Assembly (NCBI GenBank): GCA_025924775.1
Contig: JAICHS010000019.1
Span: 1 to 17,554, forward strand
DNA from: Rhodanobacteraceae bacterium
GTDB lineage: Bacteria > Pseudomonadota > Gammaproteobacteria > Xanthomonadales > Rhodanobacteraceae
Reading direction: 5' to 3'
Length of the DNA stretch: 17,554 nt
Part shown: positions 13,631 through 17,554 of the stretch, piece after piece
Numbering within the stretch: position 1 is the stretch's first letter
How the letters are laid out: every line of letters starts with the position of its first letter
The notes under the pieces: model-generated
What the model saw: only the letters and a program-made list of their open reading frames with translations
Told to the model about the DNA's origin: nothing
Database searches by the model: none
Program-made: the position numbers and the translations under genes

Positions 13631-15910
13631 TCAGAGCGCGGTCAAATTGGCGTAGGCCGCCACCAGCCACTTCGGCCCCGCATCCGCAAAATTCACCTGG
13701 ATGCGCGTATGCGCGCCGGAACCTTCGGCGGTGACGACGACGCCTTCGCCGAACTTGGCGTGGCGCACGCGCTGGCCGAGTTTGATGGGCAACGTGTCGT
13801 CCAGATCGGCGTGGCCGTGTGAGGCACGCGTGGTATAGACGGGGCGCGAGATCCGTGCGCGCGGTCGCACCTCGGTCAGCAGGTGCGCGGGCAGTTCGTC
13901 GAGGAAGCGCGACGGGCGCTGCAGGGTTTCGCTGCCGTACTGGCGACGCGATTCGGCGTAGCACAGTACCAGTCGTTCACGCGCGCGGGTGATGCCGACG
14001 TAGGCGAGGCGGCGTTCTTCTTCGAGCCGTGCGGCGTCTTCCATCGAACGCTGGGTGGGGAACAGGCCATCTTCCATCCCGACCAGGAACACCACCGGGA
14101 ATTCCAGGCCCTTGGCCGAATGCAGCGTCATCAGTTGCACGCAATCGGCACCGGCTTCGCCTTGGCCTTCGCCGGCCTCCAGCGCAGCGTGGGCAAGGAA
14201 TGCCGCAAGTTCGGAAAGATCGGCTTCGATGTCTTCGGGCGTGCGTTCGAAGCGGCTGGCGACGTTGACCAGTTCGTCCAGGTTCTCGACGCGCGCCTCG
14301 GCGTTGCCGCGGCTGTCGCGTTCGTAATAGTCGCGCAGGCCGGACTGCGTGACCGCGCGTTCGACCTGTTCGGCCAGCGTGAGCGTGCTCCCCTCCCCCT
14401 CCGGGGGAGGGGTTGGGGGAGAGGGTTCGGTTTCGCGTGGAGCTTCGTTCGAGAGCGCACCCTCACCCCTGCCCCTCTCCCGGGGGGAGAGGGGTTCATC
14501 GTGTGACAACGCGTCGACCAGCGTCATGAACCCGCGGAGCGCGTTTTTCGCGCGGGTGGTCAGGCCGCTGTCCGCAAGTTCGGCCAACGAGGCATCCCAC
14601 AGGGGCGTGTCATCGCCGCGGGCGCGCCGGCGCAGCGCTTCGACCGTGCGTTCGCCCACGCCGTGCGGCGGTGTCGCCAGCGCGCGCTCAAACGAGGCAT
14701 CGTCGCCGCGATTGGCGGCGAGGCGCAGGTAGGCGAGGGCGTCCTTGACTTCGGCGCGCTCGAAATAGCGCTGGCCCCCGTACACGCGGTACGGCACGTC
14801 GTGCTGGTGCAGTTGTTCCTCGAAGTTGCGCGACTGCGCGTTGGAGCGGTACAGCACGGCGACATCGGACGCGTGGCCACCGCCTTCGATGTATTCGCGG
14901 ATGCGTTCGACCACGAAGCGCGCTTCGTCCTGCTCGTTGTAGGCCGCATACAGCGCGATCGGCTCACCCGCCTCGCCCGCGGTCCACAGTTTCTTGCCGA
15001 GCCGTGACGGGTTCTGCGCGATCACCGCGTTGGCGGCTTCCAGGATGGTCGCGGTGGACCGATAGTTCTGTTCCAGCCGCAGGGTCTTGGCATCCGGGAA
15101 ATCGCGCAGGAACGCGCGCATGTTCTCGACCCTCGCGCCGCGCCAGCCGTAGATCGACTGGTCGTCGTCGCCGACCGCGAAGACTTTGCCGGTCTTGCCG
15201 GCCAGCAGCCGGATCCACGCGTACTGCAGCGCGTTGGTGTCCTGGAATTCGTCGATCAGCAGGTGCCGCCAGCGTTCCTGGTAGTGCGCGCGCAAGGCGT
15301 CGTTGTCGCGGATGAGCTCATGCGCGCGCAGCAGCAGTTCGGCGAAATCGACCAACCCCGCCCGCCGGCAGGCCTGCTCGTAGGCTTCGTAGACTTTGAG
15401 ATAGGTGCGCGCGACCGGATGGTCGCCCGGCTCGATGCCTTCGGGGCGCTTGCCCTCGTCCTTCCACGCGTTGATCTGCCAGCAGGCTTGGCGCGGCGGG
15501 TATTTGGACTCGTCGAAGCCGAGCCCGGCGACGACGCGTTTCACCAGTCGTTGCTGGTCATCCGAGTCGAGGATCTGGAAGGTTTCCGGCAGGTGAGCCT
15601 CCTGCCAGTGCTGGCGCAACAGGCGATGCGCGATGCCGTGGAAGGTGCCGACCGTGAGGCCGCGCAGACCCTGCGGCAGCAGGTTGGCAAGGCGCGCGCG
15701 CATCTCGCCGGCGGCCTTGTTGGTGAAGGTGACGGCCAGGATCGACCACGGCGCCGCACCCTCGGCCTCGATCAGCCAGCCGATGCGGTGGGTGAGCACG
15801 CGGGTTTTGCCCGAACCCGCGCCGGCCAGCACCAGGTAGTGGCCTGGCGGGGCGGCGACGGCTTCTCGTTGCGCGGTGTTGAGCGAATCCAGCAGGTACG
15901 AAACATCCAT
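13631..15910 (-). CDS. uvrD: DNA helicase II, UvrD (superfamily 1A)
   Basis: A 759-residue 3'-5' DNA helicase acting in nucleotide excision repair and mismatch repair. Visible motifs are the Q-motif LNTAQREAV, Walker A GAGSGKT at 30-36, motif Ia TFTNKAAGEMRAR, Walker B LLIDEFQDTN, motif III VGDDDQSIYGWRGA, motif IV LEQNYRST, motif V TLHSAKGLEFPVVF and motif VI EERRLAYVGITRARERL. The C-terminus, GQRVRHAKFGEGVVV to KWLVAAYANL, is the UvrD Tudor-like end, separating it from Rep. ATG 15910 is chosen over the frame start at 15943 because family members begin shortly before the Q-motif. About 40 residues from position 468 derive from palindromic DNA and explain much of the excess over the roughly 720 residues of E. 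coli UvrD. Confidence 0.96.
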   Translation of the reverse strand: MDVSYLLDSLNTAQREAVAAPPGHYLVLAGAGSGKTRVLTHRIGWLIEAEGAAPWSILAVTFTNKAAGEMRARLANLLPQGLRGLTVGTFHGIAHRLLRQHWQEAHLPETFQILDSDDQQRLVKRVVAGLGFDESKYPPRQACWQINAWKDEGKRPEGIEPGDHPVARTYLKVYEAYEQACRRAGLVDFAELLLRAHELIRDNDALRAHYQERWRHLLIDEFQDTNALQYAWIRLLAGKTGKVFAVGDDDQSIYGWRGARVENMRAFLRDFPDAKTLRLEQNYRSTATILEAANAVIAQNPSRLGKKLWTAGEAGEPIALYAAYNEQDEARFVVERIREYIEGGGHASDVAVLYRSNAQSRNFEEQLHQHDVPYRVYGGQRYFERAEVKDALAYLRLAANRGDDASFERALATPPHGVGERTVEALRRRARGDDTPLWDASLAELADSGLTTRAKNALRGFMTLVDALSHDEPLSPRERGRGEGALSNEAPRETEPSPPTPPPEGEGSTLTLAEQVERAVTQSGLRDYYERDSRGNAEARVENLDELVNVASRFERTPEDIEADLSELAAFLAHAALEAGEGQGEAGADCVQLMTLHSAKGLEFPVVFLVGMEDGLFPTQRSMEDAARLEEERRLAYVGITRARERLVLCYAESRRQYGSETLQRPSRFLDELPAHLLTEVRPRARISRPVYTTRASHGHADLDDTLPIKLGQRVRHAKFGEGVVVTAEGSGAHTRIQVNFADAGPKWLVAAYANLTAL
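14385..14510. repeat. Palindromic repeat inserted in frame in uvrD
   Basis: Two perfect 10-bp hairpins flank this stretch: CCCCTCCCCC / GGGGGAGGGG (14390-14399 with 14403-14412) and CCCCTCTCCC / GGGAGAGGGG (14472-14481 with 14485-14494). On the minus strand it reads LSPRERGRGEGA, then a short linker, then SPPTPPPEGEGS, without a stop. This is a translation I recognise from dispersed repeats in bacterial genomes. It splits LVDALSHDE from LAEQVERAVTQSGLRDYYE, which in E. coli UvrD are joined by only a few residues. Confidence 0.85.
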
Positions 15911-15993
15911 CGACGTGATTGTAACGCCCGCCGCTTGGCCCACTTGGTGCTATCGTCCGGGGGCCGGGGGGGCGTAACGACAAGGAGAGAGCC

Positions 15994-16410
15994 ATGTCGA
16001 TTCTCGATACGTTGAAGGGCCTGGCGGGTGGTCAAGGCGCCAGCAGTGGCAACGCCGCGCTGGAGGTGATCGGCGGATTGATCCAGAAATCCGGTGGCAT
16101 CGGCGGCCTGGTTTCGACCCTGCAGCAGGGCGGCCTGGGCGGCGTGGTCAGTTCCTGGGTCGGCACCGGCGCCAACCAGTCGGTCAGTGGCGCCCAGCTC
16201 GGGCAGGCCTTGCAGGGCACCGCTGCCGGCCAGCACGTGGAGGCGATGGCGCAGAAACTGGGTGTCGATCCCTCGCAGGTGCTCGGCCAGTTGGCGCGGC
16301 ACCTGCCCGAAGTGGTCAACCGCCTGACGCCGAACGGGCAGGTGCCCGCGGGCGGTAGCGGTTTCAATCTCAGCCAGTTGTCGGGGCTGGCCAGCAAGCT
16401 GGGACTTTGA
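15994..16410 (+). CDS. YidB-like DUF937 family protein
   Basis: A 138-residue Gly/Gln/Ser-rich protein of the DUF937 family, which includes E. coli YidB. The N-terminus MSILDTLKGLAGG, the block VIGGLIQKSGGIGGLVSTLQQGGLGGVVSSWVG, and the helical LGVDPSQVLGQLARHLPEVVNRLTPNGQVP are the family landmarks. Biochemical function is unknown; there is no signal peptide or transmembrane helix. The ATG at 15994 is supported by AAGGAG at 15982-15987, six bases upstream. It is divergent from uvrD across about 80 bp. Confidence 0.9.
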   Translation: MSILDTLKGLAGGQGASSGNAALEVIGGLIQKSGGIGGLVSTLQQGGLGGVVSSWVGTGANQSVSGAQLGQALQGTAAGQHVEAMAQKLGVDPSQVLGQLARHLPEVVNRLTPNGQVPAGGSGFNLSQLSGLASKLGL

Positions 16411-16418
16411 CGCATCGC

Positions 16419-16441
16419 GTGGTCGCGCGGCGCGCGGCCAC
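16419..16441. terminator. Hairpin between the convergent DUF937 and small membrane protein genes
   Basis: GTGGTCGCGC (16419-16428) pairs with GCGCGGCCAC (16432-16441), ten base pairs with one G-U pair and a three-base loop. A TTTTTT run appears only 18 bases further on the plus strand, so efficiency as an intrinsic terminator is doubtful. Confidence 0.4.
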
Positions 16442-16452
16442 GTCCGCGCGGG

Positions 16453-16671
16453 TTACTGTTTTTTCAGGGCACCCGCCAGGATCAGCACGCCACCAATCAC
16501 GATGCCGGCATAGCCGATCGGCGCTGGCACCGGCTTGTCCACAGTCGTTTTCACTTCGAGCTGGCCGAACTTGATCGGGGTTTCAGTACTTGGGTAGGTG
16601 AGCTTGCCCATCGCCACCCACACGCCCAGGCCGAGCAGCACGATGCCGACGACGATCAGTCCGATGCGCAT
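16453..16671 (-). CDS. Small two-helix membrane protein (function unknown)
   Basis: A 72-residue protein with two hydrophobic segments: residues about 3-21 (IGLIVVGIVLLGLGVWVAMG) and 50-68 (PIGYAGIVIGGVLILAGAL). Between them is a loop of about 28 mainly polar residues (TYPSTETPIKFGQLEVKTTV), and the tail KKQ is basic. It resembles small inner-membrane hypothetical proteins such as the DUF3185 type, but I cannot assign it to a family with confidence. The ATG at 16671 has GGAGA upstream at proper spacing. It lies downstream of the beta-propeller gene on the same strand, 123 bp away, with a strong hairpin between them. Confidence 0.75.
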   Translation of the reverse strand: MRIGLIVVGIVLLGLGVWVAMGKLTYPSTETPIKFGQLEVKTTVDKPVPAPIGYAGIVIGGVLILAGALKKQ

Positions 16672-16723
16672 TCACGGTCTCCGTGGTGGGGGTGCCGACA
16701 GGCTACGGGAACCGGCTGAACCT

Positions 16724-16749
16724 CGCCAGTCGCGCGTGCGCGACTGGCG
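16724..16749. terminator. Perfect 12-bp hairpin between propeller gene and small membrane protein gene
   Basis: CGCCAGTCGCGC (16724-16735) and GCGCGACTGGCG (16738-16749) are exact inverted repeats separated by GT; in RNA the loop would open to four bases. No T-run follows on either strand, so it may be a pause, an mRNA-stabilising end or a REP-like element. Confidence 0.4.
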
Positions 16750-16794
16750 GCACGCTCGCGCCACCACCTGGCTGGCTGCCGGCCACGCACGCGG

Positions 16795-17433
16795 TCAGGG
16801 TTTGCGCGGGCGCCGTACCACGCGCAGCTTGCCGCTATTGCCGCCTCCGCAGAAGAAGCGGTCCCGACCGTCGGATTCGAGCCCCGACACGCCCACGCCA
16901 GCCGGCAAGTCGAGCAGTTCCAGCACCTCGCCCGATTGCGGGTCGATGCGCCGCAGGTCGCTCGCGTCGTCTTCCCAGGTGCCGTGCCAGAGTTCGCCGT
17001 CGACCCAGGTGACGCCGGTGACGAAGCGGCTGGCCTCGATGGTGCGGAGGATCGCCCCGGTTTCGGGATCGATCTGGTGGATCCTCCGGTTCTTGTACTC
17101 GCCCACCCACAGCGTGCCCTCGGCCCACGCCAACCCGGAATTGCCGCCATCACCCGGTGCGGGGATCGTCGCGAGCACGCGGCCGGTCTCCGGGTCGAGC
17201 TTGTCGATGCGGCCCTCGGCGATCTGGAACAGGTGCTTGCCGTCGAAGGCCGTACCCGCGTGCGCGGCGGCATCGAGCGCGCGCTGCGTGGCCCCGGTTG
17301 TGGGGTCCAGCGCATGGATCCGGTCGCCGGAAGCAAACCAGACGCGCTGGCCGTCGTAGGTCACGCCAGCCACCTGTTCGATACCCGGGAACGGGCCGTA
17401 TTCGCGCACGATTTTGGCGGGTGAGCGTTGCAT
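16795..17433 (-). CDS. Beta-propeller protein resembling glutamine cyclotransferase / Vgb-type lyases
   Basis: A 212-residue protein built of repeated blade-like units of about 45 residues, each ending in a motif like I-x-x-[IL]-D-P-x-[TS]-G: IHALDPTTG, IDKLDPETG, IHQIDPETG, LRRIDPQSG. Each is preceded by a Trp/Gly strand such as LWVGEYKN or LWHGTWEDD. This is typical of five- or six-bladed propellers in the glutaminyl-cyclase, SMP-30 or virginiamycin B lyase-like groups. No signal peptide is visible, so a cytoplasmic role is likely; substrate and reaction cannot be inferred. The ATG at 17433 is supported by GAGGA about seven bases upstream. It follows a partial gene on the same strand by about 30 bp and may be co-transcribed with it. 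Confidence 0.8.
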   Translation of the reverse strand: MQRSPAKIVREYGPFPGIEQVAGVTYDGQRVWFASGDRIHALDPTTGATQRALDAAAHAGTAFDGKHLFQIAEGRIDKLDPETGRVLATIPAPGDGGNSGLAWAEGTLWVGEYKNRRIHQIDPETGAILRTIEASRFVTGVTWVDGELWHGTWEDDASDLRRIDPQSGEVLELLDLPAGVGVSGLESDGRDRFFCGGGNSGKLRVVRRPRKP

Positions 17434-17464
17434 GCCCGGGTCCTCGTTGCTCGACAGTCAAATC

Positions 17465-17554
17465 CTAGTCGCCCGCGGGCGGCACCGGGAGCAACAAGGT
17501 CGTCGCGAATCCGGGCATCGGCGGCGTCAGCCAGCGGCGCGCGCGCCCGCGCCC
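17465..17554 (-). CDS. C-terminal end of an unidentified gene (partial at window edge)
   Basis: A minus-strand frame enters from the right edge and stops at TAG (17467-17465), 31 bases before the propeller gene. The 29 visible residues end in RWLTPPMPGFATTLLLPVPP and AGD. The composition and GC-rich third positions look coding rather than random, and the short spacing fits an operon. Too little is visible to name a family; it could still be a chance frame. Confidence 0.35.
   Translation of the reverse strand, partial: GRGRARRWLTPPMPGFATTLLLPVPPAGD

Noticed and set aside
14385..14510. Frameshift or assembly error in uvrD
   Set aside because: The frame stays open through both hairpins and the helicase motifs continue in the same frame on each side, so an in-frame insertion explains it better.
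15911..15923. TACAAT as a -10 box for uvrD
   Set aside because: It lies only eight bases from the start codon and no -35 box is visible at a suitable distance.

Overview
The window looks like a chromosomal piece of a high-GC gammaproteobacterium, most likely of the Lysobacterales (Xanthomonadales), perhaps Rhodanobacteraceae. The grounds are the strongly GC-biased third codon positions, the tsaD / rpsU / yqeY divergent block, and dispersed palindromic repeats of a type I associate with that group. This placement is an inference. I see no rRNA, tRNA, CRISPR array, phage gene or transposase.

Layout: (1) 1-322, the end of a beta-carbonic anhydrase. (2) 577-2407, minus strand: tsaD, folB, folK, a tight operon for tRNA t6A modification and folate synthesis. 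(3) 2474-3245, plus strand: rpsU and a yqeY/GatB-like gene. Their promoter shares its TATA bases with the opposing tsaD promoter. (4) 3256-3497: a terminator, then a 193-bp MITE-like palindrome flanked by a 7-8 bp direct repeat. (5) 3549-4391, minus: a DUF481 outer-membrane protein. (6) 4494-11358, minus: a molybdenum enzyme locus with catalytic subunit, SLC13-type transporter, four-cluster ferredoxin subunit and DmsC-type membrane anchor. The best reading is a cytoplasm-facing SoeABC-like sulfite dehydrogenase with a built-in anion transporter. (7) 11561-13458, plus: a WYL regulator divergent from the molybdoenzyme, translationally coupled to a patatin-like phospholipase. (8) 13631-15910, minus: uvrD. 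(9) 15994-17554: a YidB-like protein, a small two-helix membrane protein, a beta-propeller protein and the end of an unidentified gene.

How they work together: the SoeABC-like set would oxidise sulfite in the cytoplasm and pass electrons through the Fe-S subunit to the quinone pool at the anchor. The transporter could move sulfate or sulfite. The WYL protein across a 202-bp spacer is the natural candidate regulator.

The most unusual feature is the repeats. At least two families of palindromic elements occur between genes and also inside genes. Two lie in frame in the molybdoenzyme gene and one lies in frame in uvrD, each adding roughly 33-43 residues without breaking the reading frame. This resembles the protein-coding palindromic elements known from Rickettsia.
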